A DNA stretch of 64,000 nt from CBDFLD01 sp965249005 (GCA_965249005.1 CBDFLD010000010.1:79194-143193); one strand, 5' to 3'. Counted from the stretch's first letter, positions 9,382 to 18,236 are shown. Numbers and translations: made by a program. Notes: generated by a model not told the origin, from the sequence alone.

Positions 9382-9448
9382 TTGTACCTTCGAGCGCCTC
9401 TGTGATAGGCTCCCGCAAGTGAATAAAAGGTGAAAATGGGAGGTTTTG

Positions 9449-11812
9449 ATGAGTGCTGCTCGGGCTGCAACCATGACCGTACGAAAGGTCGTGGAAGACC
9501 GCTTCCGATTGAATGCCTCCGCCGATGTCGTGACCGGGGTCTTGCACATTCCCAGCCGCGACGCTGAGTGGACTTCCATGCCCGACTGGATTCGCCCAGA
9601 ACTTGCCGAAGCCTACCGCAGAAAAGGATTGGGCCGGCTCTACAGCCATCAGGCTCAAGCCGCCGAACGGATACGCGCCGGCCGAAGTGTCGTCATCACG
9701 ACCCCGACCGCGTCGGGCAAGACCGTCTGTTACAACCTCCCGGTGATTCAGTCGATTCTGGAAGATGAAGATACCAGAGCCCTCTACCTTTTCCCCACCA
9801 AGGCGCTGGCGCAGGACCAGCTGAACGAGCTCCATTCTCTGAGCCAACACCTTGGCGACTGCTTTGGAGTCCATACCTACGATGGGGATACCCCCTCGGA
9901 CGCGCGCAAGGCGATTCGGCAAAGGGGCCACGTAGTCCTCAGCAACCCGGACATGCTCCACACGGCCATCTTGCCCCACCACACCAAGTGGACCCGGCTG
10001 TTCGAGAACCTCCGCTACGTCGTCCTGGATGAGCTCCACACCTACCGGGGAGTCTTTGGAAGTCATCTGGCCAACATCATCCGGCGCCTCAAGCGTATCG
10101 CGAGATTCTACGGAAGGAAGCCGCAGTTCATCTGCTGCTCGGCCACCATACAGAACCCACGAGAGCTTGCCACGAACCTGCTGGAGGAAGACGTCGACTG
10201 GATCGAGAAGAACGGCGCCCCCTGCGGTGAGAAGTTTTTTGTCCTGTACAACCCTCCGGTCGTCAATCGTTTTCTCGGTATCCGGCGCAGCTACATTCGT
10301 GAAGCCACGAGAATTGCCGCCGCGTTCCTCACGCATCACCACAAGACCATCGTATTCGCCAATAGCCGGCTAAACGCCGAGGTCTTGCTGCGATATCTCA
10401 GAGAGTCGGTGCGCAAACACCCCTCCCTTCCGGAATCGATCCGGGGCTATCGGGGCGGCTACCTGCCGCTGGAGCGTCGCGAAATAGAACGGGGTCTCCG
10501 TTCCGGCGAGGTCGAGGGCGTCATCTCGACCAACGCGCTAGAGATCGGCATCGACATTGGCTCGCTCGATGTGTCGGTCATGGCGGGCTACCCCGGGACC
10601 ATATCCGCAACGTGGCAACGGGCGGGACGGGCAGGGCGGCGCCAGGAAGTCTCCTGTGCGGTCGTCGTGGCCTCCTCCCGCCCCCTGGATCAGTTTATCG
10701 TCAAGCATCCTGAGTATTTCTTTGAACGCAACCCTGAAAGCGCCTTCATTCATCCAGATAATCTGGATATCCTCGTGGGCCACCTCAAAGCCGCTGCCTT
10801 CGAATTGCCAATCTCCCCTGACGAGCAGTTCGGCCGGCACGATCTGTCGGAGTTGTGCGGGTATCTGGAGGAATCGGGATTTCTCTATTTCGCCGGCAAC
10901 GCCTGGCATTGGACACACGAAGCATACCCGGCCAATGCCGTCAGCCTGAGAGCCGTGACCTCGGACAATTTCGTGATCCTGGATCAAGATTCCAATATGA
11001 CCGTAGTAGGCGAGGTAGACTTCCCCAGCGCCCTGAGCACGCTGCACCCTAAAGCTATCTATCTGCACGAGGGAAGCCAGTACCACGTGGAGCGGCTCGA
11101 CTTCGAAGAACGCAAGGCCTATGTTCGCAGGGTAGAGCTCGATTACTTCACCCAGGCCATACGCTACACCCAAATCAAGGTCCTGGAGTCCTTTCTGCAA
11201 GACGCCCAGCCCGGACCCTGCGCGCGTTCCCATGGCGAAGTGTTGGTGAGATCCCAGGTGGTCGGTTTCAAGAAGATACGGTTTTTGACCCTGGAGAATG
11301 TCGGCTCCGGTGAGCTGCAGCTGCCCGAAAACGAGATGCACACGACCGCCTACTGGATCACCATCCGATCTTCACTGCTCGAGTCGGTCGCAGCCACGAT
11401 CTCGGAACGCCAGGACGGCTTGCTCGGACTGCTCCACGCGCTGGAAAGCATCGCCACCTTGCTGCTGATGTGCGACCGAAGAGACATCTCCACTGCCATC
11501 GGCGAGTGTGGAGAGCTGGAAGGCCACCGGGTGGGCGATCACTCGGTCCGAAGATCAGGCCTATTCGAGCCCAACCTCTACCTGTATGACAACTATCCCG
11601 GCGGCATCGGGTTCAGCGAACCTTTGTTTCGAATGCACTCGGATTTGGTCGACCGCACGAGAGAGTTGATCCTGGACTGCGAATGCGCCAACGGCTGTCC
11701 GTCGTGCATCGGTCCCGTTTGCGAAACGTCGGAGCGAGCCAAAGACGTTGCCGTTTCCATTCTGGACCGTCTCGGTCAATCCCATGAAGAATCCCGCGTA
11801 GCGTTTTCATGA
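9449..11812 (+). CDS. mrfA: DEAD/DEAH-family helicase with DUF1998 cysteine cluster (MrfA/YprA-like)
   Basis: A 787-residue superfamily 2 helicase. The N-terminal RecA domain has TPTASGKT (Walker A, near residue 88), LDELHTYRG (motif II, near 192) and CCSATI. The second RecA domain has STNALEIGIDIGSLD and QRAGRAGRR. The C-terminal DUF1998 region ends in a four-cysteine cluster, CECANGCPSC followed by PVC, near residues 742-757, which would bind Zn or an Fe-S centre. In Bacillus, MrfA (YprA) acts with the exonuclease MrfB (YprB) in repair of mitomycin C damage. The same pairing occurs here, with a 4-bp ATGA overlap to the next gene. ATG 9449 is chosen over TTG 9446 because GGGAGG precedes it by five bases. 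Confidence 0.9.
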   Translation: MSAARAATMTVRKVVEDRFRLNASADVVTGVLHIPSRDAEWTSMPDWIRPELAEAYRRKGLGRLYSHQAQAAERIRAGRSVVITTPTASGKTVCYNLPVIQSILEDEDTRALYLFPTKALAQDQLNELHSLSQHLGDCFGVHTYDGDTPSDARKAIRQRGHVVLSNPDMLHTAILPHHTKWTRLFENLRYVVLDELHTYRGVFGSHLANIIRRLKRIARFYGRKPQFICCSATIQNPRELATNLLEEDVDWIEKNGAPCGEKFFVLYNPPVVNRFLGIRRSYIREATRIAAAFLTHHHKTIVFANSRLNAEVLLRYLRESVRKHPSLPESIRGYRGGYLPLERREIERGLRSGEVEGVISTNALEIGIDIGSLDVSVMAGYPGTISATWQRAGRAGRRQEVSCAVVVASSRPLDQFIVKHPEYFFERNPESAFIHPDNLDILVGHLKAAAFELPISPDEQFGRHDLSELCGYLEESGFLYFAGNAWHWTHEAYPANAVSLRAVTSDNFVILDQDSNMTVVGEVDFPSALSTLHPKAIYLHEGSQYHVERLDFEERKAYVRRVELDYFTQAIRYTQIKVLESFLQDAQPGPCARSHGEVLVRSQVVGFKKIRFLTLENVGSGELQLPENEMHTTAYWITIRSSLLESVAATISERQDGLLGLLHALESIATLLLMCDRRDISTAIGECGELEGHRVGDHSVRRSGLFEPNLYLYDNYPGGIGFSEPLFRMHSDLVDRTRELILDCECANGCPSCIGPVCETSERAKDVAVSILDRLGQSHEESRVAFS

Positions 11813-13086
11813 ACCTGAAAGAGAAAGTCTCGAGAATCCTCGACCAAGAGGCGCCCGGTCCAACGAATCGCGCAAGACCGCGGCGCGCCAGCCGGTTGCC
11901 GAGGGCCTCGGGGCAGCTCGCGCGCTTGGTGGGCGGGATAGTATCTCGGAACCATCTGGGAACGCATCTGCGAATTCGCGCTCGCCCGCAGGACCACGGC
12001 AATCGATACGATAAGTCCATCCCCAAACCCAGCCTTCGAACGCTCGATCTCCTGTCTCCCGGTATCCCTCCCTCACTACGGGATCCGCGTCGGTGGTTGA
12101 TGCTGGACACGGAAACAACAGGTCTGGCCGGTGGTACCGGCACCTACGCGTTCCTGGTTGGTGTCGCTCACTGGGATGAAGACGGAATCTGGGTTGAGCA
12201 GTTCTTCATGCGAGACCCAGCAGAAGAACCCTCCCTCTTGCTTGATCTGGCGGAGTTGATCCGCGCCCGCCCCGTACTCGTCACGTTCAATGGAAAGTCC
12301 TTCGACTGGCCGTTGCTGGAAACTCGCTTCAGAATCGCACGCCTGACACCGCCACCGAATCCTCGAGTTCACCTGGACTTTTTGCACCCGGCCCGGCATA
12401 TCTGGCGAAGGAGCATGGACTCGGTGACGCTGACCCGACTCGAGCGCGAAGTGTTGGGAATCGAGCGCAAAGGGGATGTTCCATCATCCCAGGTTCCACG
12501 AATCTACTTTGAATTTCTCCGCGGCGGCCACGCCAGTGGGATTGTCGAGGTCCTCGAGCACAACTCCATGGACTTGGTGGGCTTGGCATGCCTCGCAGGA
12601 AGAGTCATCTCGATTTTGAACGAACCCGAGCGTAACACCTCCAGTGGCCCTGAACTCTATGGAATCTCCAGGCTACTCCGATGCCGGGGAGACCTCACAT
12701 CCGCGCGCACCATCGGCGAAAAGGCGCTCGCTGCCGGACTGCCGCCGACGCTCGATTCCTCGGCCCGGATGGAGATCGCCGACCTGGCCAGGCGCCATCG
12801 CCGCTATGAGCGAGCCACGACCCTATGGGAGGAGGTGCTGGCACGCTCTCCCGAGACGCTGCTCGCCTACGAGCAGTTGGCCATTCACTATGAGCACCGG
12901 GGGCGCGAGCCCGTTCGGGCCGCGCGGTTGACCGAAGAAGCGCTTGGTGCCTTGGAGAAGGCCAGGGCTGAGCGGCGCATGGATGGCTTCGACTATCGTC
13001 GCATATCCTCTCGGCTCAACCACCGGCTGGGGCGTCTGAATCGCAAGTTGAGTCGAGCTCGCCGGAGAGAGCAAAATCCAGGATGA
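11809..13086 (+). CDS. mrfB: RNase H-fold exonuclease (MrfB/YprB-like) with C-terminal TPR-like helices
   Basis: A 425-residue protein. The central RNase H-like (DEDD) nuclease domain shows MLDTETTGLAGGTGTYAF near residue 100, FNGKSFDWPLLETR near 160, LDFLHPAR, and LEHNSMDLVGLA near 245, matching successive acidic motifs of the YprB family. The C-terminal 140 residues are helical with TPR-like A-rich repeats, as in B. subtilis YprB. The ATG overlaps the helicase stop, so the two proteins are probably made together and act together on damaged DNA. Its 3' end overlaps the convergent downstream gene by 71 bp. The N-terminal basic stretch (PRRASRLPRASGQ) is probably disordered. Confidence 0.85.
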   Translation: MNLKEKVSRILDQEAPGPTNRARPRRASRLPRASGQLARLVGGIVSRNHLGTHLRIRARPQDHGNRYDKSIPKPSLRTLDLLSPGIPPSLRDPRRWLMLDTETTGLAGGTGTYAFLVGVAHWDEDGIWVEQFFMRDPAEEPSLLLDLAELIRARPVLVTFNGKSFDWPLLETRFRIARLTPPPNPRVHLDFLHPARHIWRRSMDSVTLTRLEREVLGIERKGDVPSSQVPRIYFEFLRGGHASGIVEVLEHNSMDLVGLACLAGRVISILNEPERNTSSGPELYGISRLLRCRGDLTSARTIGEKALAAGLPPTLDSSARMEIADLARRHRRYERATTLWEEVLARSPETLLAYEQLAIHYEHRGREPVRAARLTEEALGALEKARAERRMDGFDYRRISSRLNHRLGRLNRKLSRARRREQNPG

Positions 13087-14053
13087 CCGGACGGTGATCC
13101 GAGACGAAAGTCCACGGAAGATGACAATCGAATACCTCGATGGACCTGTCAACCCAGATATGGTCTATATCCAGAACTGGGAATGGAACCGGCCATGTTT
13201 CCGAGAATCCGAAACCCTTCTGTTCGAAGGCATGATCAAAACGCTTGCGAACCCGGTCGAAGAACACTGAATGGCGGGGGGTATTGAAATCCCCCAGCAC
13301 GATTGTGGCAACAGTTCGAGAGGGTTCGATCATTTCTTGCAACCGATCGAATGCTTCCCTCCGGGGCACCAGAGGACTCCCGACGAAATCGACCAGAACG
13401 AGGTCGACGGATCTTTCTCCGTCGCTCAGCGAGACTCTCGAGGCATAGCTCTCCTCGGTCAGCCCTATATCCCGGACGCGTTTAATAGGTACGCGCGTCA
13501 GAAGCACCATGTCATTGACGAGCAAGTGGACCTGATAGTCGGAATACCGCCCTTGCCAGTAATCGAAGGGCCGGTGGCTCGATCTGGCTTCGAGTAAGCA
13601 CAAAACGTCGGGATTCCACTGCCGGATTTGTCGCTCAATCCCGTCTCCGTTAGCCAGCTGCGAGCAGACATTCCACAGAAGCAATTGGATCGAAGAACCT
13701 ACCGGTTCCCGCTCCCCATACGAGAAGGAGACACACCAATGCCAGACAAAAAAAAGGGCTCCGGCACCGTACAAGACAGTCGCGCCCCTTCTCTCGCCTC
13801 GTAGCCATGAAAGGAACCCCGCGCTCACGGCCAACAGGCAGAGAACCACAGGCGGTGTGGCGTAGTACAGTGTCGCCAAAATCGGCACGGAATCCCGAAG
13901 TGTGAAGCGCAGGAGGACTCCTGCAGCAACCAAAATCCAATGGGAACGGATCAGAAAACGGAGCGCCGATTGCTTCGAGAATCGAATTCCGAACTGCTGT
14001 TCGTTACGGGTTCCGTCGCTGGGGTTGGTTGCGATCATCAGGGCGCTGTCCAT
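13016..14053 (-). CDS. Membrane-anchored endonuclease/exonuclease/phosphatase-fold protein
   Basis: About 345 residues. Three hydrophobic segments near the N-terminus (WILVAAGVLLRF, LYYATPPVVLCLLAVSAGFL, ATVLYGAGALFFVWHW) precede an EEP catalytic domain. Metal and catalytic motifs appear in order: LLLWNVCSQ, LCLLEARSS, IVLGDFNTPRHS, IDHIWVDR and VSDHRPVILD. Such proteins are metal-dependent phosphodiesterases acting on nucleic acids, lipids or inositol phosphates; the substrate is not evident. A TTG start at 14074 is possible; ATG 14053 is preferred. The C-terminus overlaps mrfB on the opposite strand, which is unusual for two intact domains. Confidence 0.8.
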   Translation of the reverse strand: MDSALMIATNPSDGTRNEQQFGIRFSKQSALRFLIRSHWILVAAGVLLRFTLRDSVPILATLYYATPPVVLCLLAVSAGFLSWLRGERRGATVLYGAGALFFVWHWCVSFSYGEREPVGSSIQLLLWNVCSQLANGDGIERQIRQWNPDVLCLLEARSSHRPFDYWQGRYSDYQVHLLVNDMVLLTRVPIKRVRDIGLTEESYASRVSLSDGERSVDLVLVDFVGSPLVPRREAFDRLQEMIEPSRTVATIVLGDFNTPRHSVFFDRVRKRFDHAFEQKGFGFSETWPVPFPVLDIDHIWVDRSIEVFDCHLPWTFVSDHRPVILDFALSGELDSTCDSDAPAGG

Positions 14054-14139
14054 CAATACAGTTGGGACTGGCAAGCGAACAAGGTAGAATGCCTGTCGAG
14101 CTTAATTCATCCCAGTCCTAAAATCGTCGGGTGCATCTT

Positions 14140-15804
14140 ATGACATTACAACAGGGCGATCGATCACGACCGGGCGATCGAATAAAACCGAGCGATCCAC
14201 TACGACCGGGCGATCGAGTTCCGGACTTTTCGCTCCGGCGTATGGATGGATCCGAATGGAAACTCTCATCTCACGAACAACACTCGTCACTACTCGTCTT
14301 CTTTGAAACAGACTGTCCCACGTGCCAGCTTGCGCTTCCCTACCTGAGCAGACTCGCCGACGCGCTGCCGGAAGATGTACACAGTCTCGTTGGCATCTCG
14401 CAGGACTCACAGCAAGGGACCGAGGCCCTGCTCAAAGATCTCCCCCTGGGCTTTCCGGTAACGGTAGATGAGAACCTGGAAGTCTCGCGTCTGTTCGACC
14501 CGCAAGCCGTGCCGACGCTGGCTCTGCTGGATCAAAGCCGAAAGCTAGTCCGCATGGAAGCGGGTTTTAACAAGCAAGTGCTGAATGAGATAGCAGGGTG
14601 GATGCTGAAGGCATGCGGCAAGGATGAGTTTACTCTGGCAGAGCCTTTCGACGGGGCCCCCAACCAGAAGCCTGGTTGCCTGTCGCGACATCTGGAAGGC
14701 GACGCGGCAGATTCGGTCGAATCCCTCCCTATGACCGCACGTCGGTCGTCCATCGGATCCTTCGCCTCACGAATCGAGGTCGACGAGGAGAGAGATATTC
14801 ATGAGTACTGCATGGAGCTCTCCGGAGACCCCCTGCCGGTGGTTCCTCCAACCTCGACGAGAGTCGACCGGATGCTTTCGGTAACGTCTCTATCGCCCAA
14901 TCACATCGTGGCCTCGGTTCCACCCAATTACGGCCACGCCACGGTCGAAAAGATCGCGGCCAATGCGGTCATGGCCGGGTGCAAACCTGAGATGATGCGA
15001 TGTTTGATCCCTGCGGTGCGGGCCGCTTGCGATGAAAGATTCAACTTGCACGGTGTCCAGGCGACCACCCATTTCGCCGCCCCGATGATGATCGTCAACG
15101 GTCCGATCCGCGAGGAACTGGGTTTTGCATGCGGCAGCAATGTTTTTAGCAACCTCGCCCGCTCCAATAGCACCCTTGGAAGAGCCATGCAGCTGATCTT
15201 CACCAACATTGGCGGCGCCAGGCCCGGGGAGATCGACATGTCAACCCTGGGCAACGCCGCCAAGTTCTCCTCCTGCATTGCGGAAAACGAAGAAGAAAAC
15301 CCGTGGGAGCCGCTCCATGTGGCGAGGGGCTTCTCAGCGGAGCAAAGCGCGATCACGTTATTTGCCGCGGAGCCGCCACGCGGTGTGAGCGAACATACTG
15401 CGCTGAGCGGACGGGAGGTGCTCCGCACCATTACCTTCACGCTGGTAACGGTGTGGTCGTACCGGGTCTGCGGTGCGATGTCTGCCCTTGTCGTTTTGTG
15501 CCCGGAGCACGTCAAGACGATCCAGCGCGAAGGCTGGAGCCGGCAGGATATCCGTGAGTTTCTGTACGACCATACGGGAGTTCCGGTCCGTGTCTTCCAC
15601 GAAGAGAACGCCGAGGGCAAGCAATGGTCGCAGTTTCGTGATGAAATCGAGATCGATGGAGTGACATGCTACCGCAAGTTCGCGTCCCCGGAGGACATTG
15701 AGATTCTGGTAGCGGGAGGGACCGCGGGAAAATTTTCTGCCGTACTTGGCAGCTGGGCAAAAGGACCACGCGGCAGCCAAATGGTCACGTATCCAATAGA
15801 ATGA
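14140..15804 (+). CDS. Thioredoxin-fold (AhpC/TSA-like) domain fused to a large uncharacterised domain
   Basis: About 554 residues in two parts. Residues 25-165 are a peroxiredoxin/TlpA-like thioredoxin fold: RPGDRVPDFSLRRMDG, then the redox motif FFETDCPTCQLA, and AVPTLALLD as the cis-Pro loop. Residues 205-554 form an alpha/beta domain I cannot name. It is rich in conserved-looking Cys, Gly and Asn (NAVMAGCKPEMMRC, VRAACDERFNLHG, FACGSNVFSNLA). The extreme N-terminus carries a short repeat, RPGDRIKPSDPLRPGDR, from tandem GGGCGATCGA-type DNA. It lies upstream of the UGSC selenoprotein gene, separated by a repeat and a transposase. I infer a thiol/selenol redox partnership. GTG 14131 is an alternative start. 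Confidence 0.6.
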   Translation: MTLQQGDRSRPGDRIKPSDPLRPGDRVPDFSLRRMDGSEWKLSSHEQHSSLLVFFETDCPTCQLALPYLSRLADALPEDVHSLVGISQDSQQGTEALLKDLPLGFPVTVDENLEVSRLFDPQAVPTLALLDQSRKLVRMEAGFNKQVLNEIAGWMLKACGKDEFTLAEPFDGAPNQKPGCLSRHLEGDAADSVESLPMTARRSSIGSFASRIEVDEERDIHEYCMELSGDPLPVVPPTSTRVDRMLSVTSLSPNHIVASVPPNYGHATVEKIAANAVMAGCKPEMMRCLIPAVRAACDERFNLHGVQATTHFAAPMMIVNGPIREELGFACGSNVFSNLARSNSTLGRAMQLIFTNIGGARPGEIDMSTLGNAAKFSSCIAENEEENPWEPLHVARGFSAEQSAITLFAAEPPRGVSEHTALSGREVLRTITFTLVTVWSYRVCGAMSALVVLCPEHVKTIQREGWSRQDIREFLYDHTGVPVRVFHEENAEGKQWSQFRDEIEIDGVTCYRKFASPEDIEILVAGGTAGKFSAVLGSWAKGPRGSQMVTYPIE

Positions 15805-15825
15805 AGCGGTCAGCTATCAGCGTCT

Positions 15826-15940
15826 GACCGGCGCGTCGCGCCGGTCACTTGGTAAAGTAACTGCACTGCACAGCCTGAAAAACGTGGTTCTTGGCGATTT
15901 GCTAAGTTACACATATAACAGCAGATCCGCGAGCAGTTAC
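15826..15940 (-). repeat. Dispersed 116-bp repeat, copy A (most diverged)
   Basis: This copy runs from a GC palindrome (GACCGGCGC around GTC) to GCAGTTAC. It shares AAGTAACTGC, the TTTGCTAAGTTACAC segment and GCAGATCCGCGAGCAGTTAC with the other five copies, but has many substitutions and one base less. It starts 22 bp after the stop of the thioredoxin-fold fusion gene. A heptamer-type tract, GCGGTCA GCTATCA, borders it. Confidence 0.85.
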
Positions 15941-16428
15941 TGGAGAGCTTCGACCTCAAAAAACGGGGACTGTTGCCCCTGAAATAGAATGGTAGAACCA
16001 AGACGCGTTTGGCTGAAAGCTGATCGCTTCTATGAGCATGCCTGCCGTTGTCAAGCTCGTTGAATTTGGAGGTCGCCTTTCAGATCCGTTTAGAATCGAA
16101 AGGTTGAGTCCAAAATACTAGAACATAAGCTACCTTCGCCATTGACCATTCACTTTCCGGAAGCTGGCTGCTTACATGTGAGTCCTGAGGCATTCAATGC
16201 CTCAGGACAAACTTCTATCCGTGTTACCCATTCGTGGCAAACACCCAATTCTGAATTCGCCGGCGGCGAAACGTGGCAAGCACGTGGGGGAGCGCCCCAT
16301 CTGAAAGTCGGCACTCTGAAGGTGCCCGCGATCAGCCCGAGCAGCTCCCACCAGCTGGATTGTGAACGTCTTGGTCTCTTTCATGGTTTCGTTTGACTCA
16401 AAGGCCCTGTCACGAAGTGGAGAAGACC
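15941..16428. other. Intergenic stretch on the 3' side of the IS110 transposase
   Basis: About 490 bp without a convincing gene. It holds a heptamer-like tract (GCTGAAA GCTGATC, near 16012), a perfect 27-nt palindrome at 16182-16208, and GC-rich inverted sequence near 16270-16305 with CACGTGGGGGAGCGCCCC, reminiscent of the hairpin element at 9296. A 60-codon minus-strand frame (16202-16384) is not supported by any recognisable family. Part of this stretch is probably the non-coding end of the IS110-family element, where a guide (bridge) RNA could be encoded, but I cannot place its boundary. Confidence 0.5.
16182..16208. repeat. Perfect 27-nt palindrome
   Basis: The arms GTCCTGAGGCATT (16182-16194) and AATGCCTCAGGAC (16196-16208) are exact reverse complements around a single C. 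It has no T-run, so it is not a classical terminator. It sits on the 3' side of the IS110-family transposase. Elements of that family often insert in or near palindromic sites, so it may be a target relic or part of the element. Confidence 0.75.
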
Positions 16429-17571
16429 CTATGCTTTCAAGGTGGCTCCTTCAGGGATGACACCGAGTTCGAGGAATCTCCACAGATCAATCAATAGTCT
16501 CCGTGCCAGTGCCACAATCCCTATCCGTCGTGCTCGTGGGCCTGCCTTGGCAAAGCGCTTCCGGTACCATCGACTCAGACGGCTCTGTGGCTGATGCCGC
16601 AGCCATAGCCAGGCAATCTCGATCGCCATGGATCGAATATGCCGGTTTCCAGCTTTGCTTATGCCTTGCTCACGATTCTCATTGCCGCTTTGGTAGGGGG
16701 TTCCGGTCAAGCCGGCCAGAGATCCCACCTCCTTGCGGTTTTTGAACTTACGCCATCCAAAGAACTCATACACCGAGACCCAGGCAAAATTGGGCCCAAT
16801 GGCTCGTAACAGCATCAGCTGACGCACCTTCGCCACGGACTCGGTCTCCGATTCTCGGATCTTTTTCCTTCGATCAGCTTCCAGTGCGGAAATCTGCTCC
16901 TGGGTGAACTGTAGTTGCTCCCATTGCCTCAGCAACCGACTACGTAACCCCGCCGGTAGCGGAGATCCGTCCCAGAGCTTCATCTGTTTTAGCTGCCTGG
17001 GCAGATCCCAGGGGCGTTCCCATCGAAGCCCATGGTTGGCCAGCAGTCCCTTGATCCGGTTCGTTGCACGAGTCCGCTCTCCCTTCCAGCTCCGCAGCTC
17101 CCGATGCAAGTGCCTTTCGTCTTCTTCTTCTACCGTCGGTACATGGACGACACTCCATGCTTCCCTCTCGCCGGCGCAGTACCGGATTAGCATGGTCAGC
17201 AATTTCCTCGAGTCCAGTTTGTCAGACTTCGCCCGCCGGGCCCGTCGATTCACCTCGATACTTGCAGAGTCCACCACGAGACTCTCTACTCCCACCGACA
17301 TCAAATACCGATGAATCCCGAATCCGTCCCGACCTGCTTCGTAGCACGAGACGACCCGAGTCTTCGCAGGCAATCCAAATCGTTTCTTTCCAGCCTCGAT
17401 TTCTTTCGCCAGTCCTCTCAGATTCCCCGATGCTACGTCCCGAAACCGAGGCTTTCTTCCCAAGCTCGTGCTAAAAGCCAGCTTCCATTCCTTCAACGAT
17501 AACTCCATCGACATGTAAAGAATCTGCTCAACTTCGGTATACTCTCCATTGCGGGTTGCTTTGGTTTTCAT
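16429..17571 (-). CDS. IS110-family transposase
   Basis: A 380-residue IS110-family recombinase. The N-terminal DEDD (RuvC-like) domain contains YMSMELSLKEWKLAF, SCYEAGRDGFGIHRYL and KSDKLDSRKLLTML. The C-terminal Transposase_20 domain has LLRAIGPNFAWVSVYEF and VGSLAGLTGTPYQSGNENREQGISKAGNRHIRS, which carries the family's catalytic serine region. The first acidic position reads Glu (MELS) where Asp is usual. The chosen ATG at 17571 follows AAAGGAGCATC; an upstream ATG at 17592 is possible. The element separates the thioredoxin-fold gene from the UGSC gene. Ends could not be fixed: the family lacks inverted repeats and target duplications. Confidence 0.9.
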   Translation of the reverse strand: MKTKATRNGEYTEVEQILYMSMELSLKEWKLAFSTSLGRKPRFRDVASGNLRGLAKEIEAGKKRFGLPAKTRVVSCYEAGRDGFGIHRYLMSVGVESLVVDSASIEVNRRARRAKSDKLDSRKLLTMLIRYCAGEREAWSVVHVPTVEEEDERHLHRELRSWKGERTRATNRIKGLLANHGLRWERPWDLPRQLKQMKLWDGSPLPAGLRSRLLRQWEQLQFTQEQISALEADRRKKIRESETESVAKVRQLMLLRAIGPNFAWVSVYEFFGWRKFKNRKEVGSLAGLTGTPYQSGNENREQGISKAGNRHIRSMAIEIAWLWLRHQPQSRLSRWYRKRFAKAGPRARRIGIVALARRLLIDLWRFLELGVIPEGATLKA

Positions 17572-17655
17572 GATGCTCCTTTCTCCTTTCAAAGAGTTTT
17601 TTTAGGAGCTTACCAACGGCAACCCGCTCTTCACTACTTCTTTGCTACATGGAAT

Positions 17656-17690
17656 CTGAAAGCTGAAAGCTCAAAGCTCAAAGCTCAACG
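17656..17690. repeat. Degenerate heptamer array (5 units)
   Basis: Successive heptamers read CTGAAAG, CTGAAAG, CTCAAAG, CTCAAAG, CTCAACG. The array ends a few bases before the ribosome-binding site AAGGAG of the UGSC gene. Similar seven-base periodic arrays occur at 36851-36885, 47786-47813 and 61219-61267. Confidence 0.8.
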
Positions 17691-17702
17691 AAGGAGCCCT
17701 TT

Positions 17703-18236
17703 ATGACCACACTCATCAACCCGATGGACGAAACACAGCGCGAGCGCGCCGAGCCTGCTGCTCGTGTCCAGACATTCAAAGGCGCAAAGGTGGGTTTGCT
17801 GGATATCAGCAAACCGGGAGGCTCTGTCTTCTTCGATAGACTCGAACGGCTGCTGGTGGAGCATCATAACGTCGCAAGCGTTGTTCGGGAAACAAAGCCG
17901 ACCTTCGCAAAGCCGGCTCCGGAATCTACGCTGCGCAGTCTGGTCAACTCGGAGTGCGATGCGGTCATCATCGCGCTCGCTGACTGAGGGTCCTGCACGA
18001 CGTGCAGTTTGCACGACGCAATCAGGCTGGAAAAAATGGGCGTGCCCACGGTGCCGATCGCCACTCACGAATTCAGGACCGCGGCAAGAACCCAGGCGAA
18101 CGCCCTGGGACGTGGAGATCTGGATGCCGTGTACGTACAGCATCCCATCCAGGATCAAACCAAGGAAGCAATCGAGTCGCGAGCCGAAACGGCCGTGGAC
18201 GCAATAACGTCTCGCTTGCGGGGTGATCTGGGGTAA
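17703..18236 (+). CDS. UGSC-family selenoprotein (in-frame TGA = selenocysteine at residue 95)
   Basis: The frame reads through a single TGA at 17985-17987 and continues in the same frame to TAA at 18234-18236, giving 177 residues. Across the TGA the translation is ALAD-U-GSCTTCSLHD, the Sec-Gly-Ser-Cys signature for which this family is named. Homologues are known with Cys in the U position. The N-terminal half has KVGLLDISKPGGSVFFDRLE and KPTFAKPAPE; the C-terminal half has KMGVPTVPIATHEF. Both halves fit one family, so this is not a truncated gene. The start ATG follows AAGGAGCCCTTT. A SECIS-like hairpin lies directly after the TGA. Function is unknown, presumably thiol/selenol redox chemistry. 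No selA, selB, selC or selD is in the window. Confidence 0.9.
17988..18017 (+). promoter_or_regulatory. Bacterial SECIS-like hairpin after the UGA codon
   Basis: Immediately 3' of the TGA, CGTGCA and TGCACG (18001-18006 and 18010-18015) pair around a GTT loop at 18007-18009. An A-A mismatch and further CG/CG pairs extend the stem. The loop G lies 20 nt after the TGA, within the normal range for bacterial SECIS elements. A competing stem, CTGCACG with CGTGCAG around one A (17993-18007), overlaps it. The assignment is by inspection; no folding was computed. Confidence 0.65.

Noticed and set aside
9254..10342. Long minus-strand frame opposite mrfA
   Set aside because: It overlaps strongly conserved helicase motifs on the plus strand and has no recognisable domain.
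16202..16384. 60-codon minus-strand frame after the IS110 transposase
   Set aside because: No SD, no family, and it overlaps repeat-like GC palindromes; more likely non-coding element end.
17656..17690. Heptamer arrays as CRISPR
   Set aside because: There are no spacers, the period is only 7 bp, and no cas genes are present.
17985..17987. TGA in the UGSC gene as an inactivating stop
   Set aside because: The frame and family resemblance continue on both sides, the codon is exactly at the Sec position of U-G-S-C, and a SECIS-like hairpin follows.
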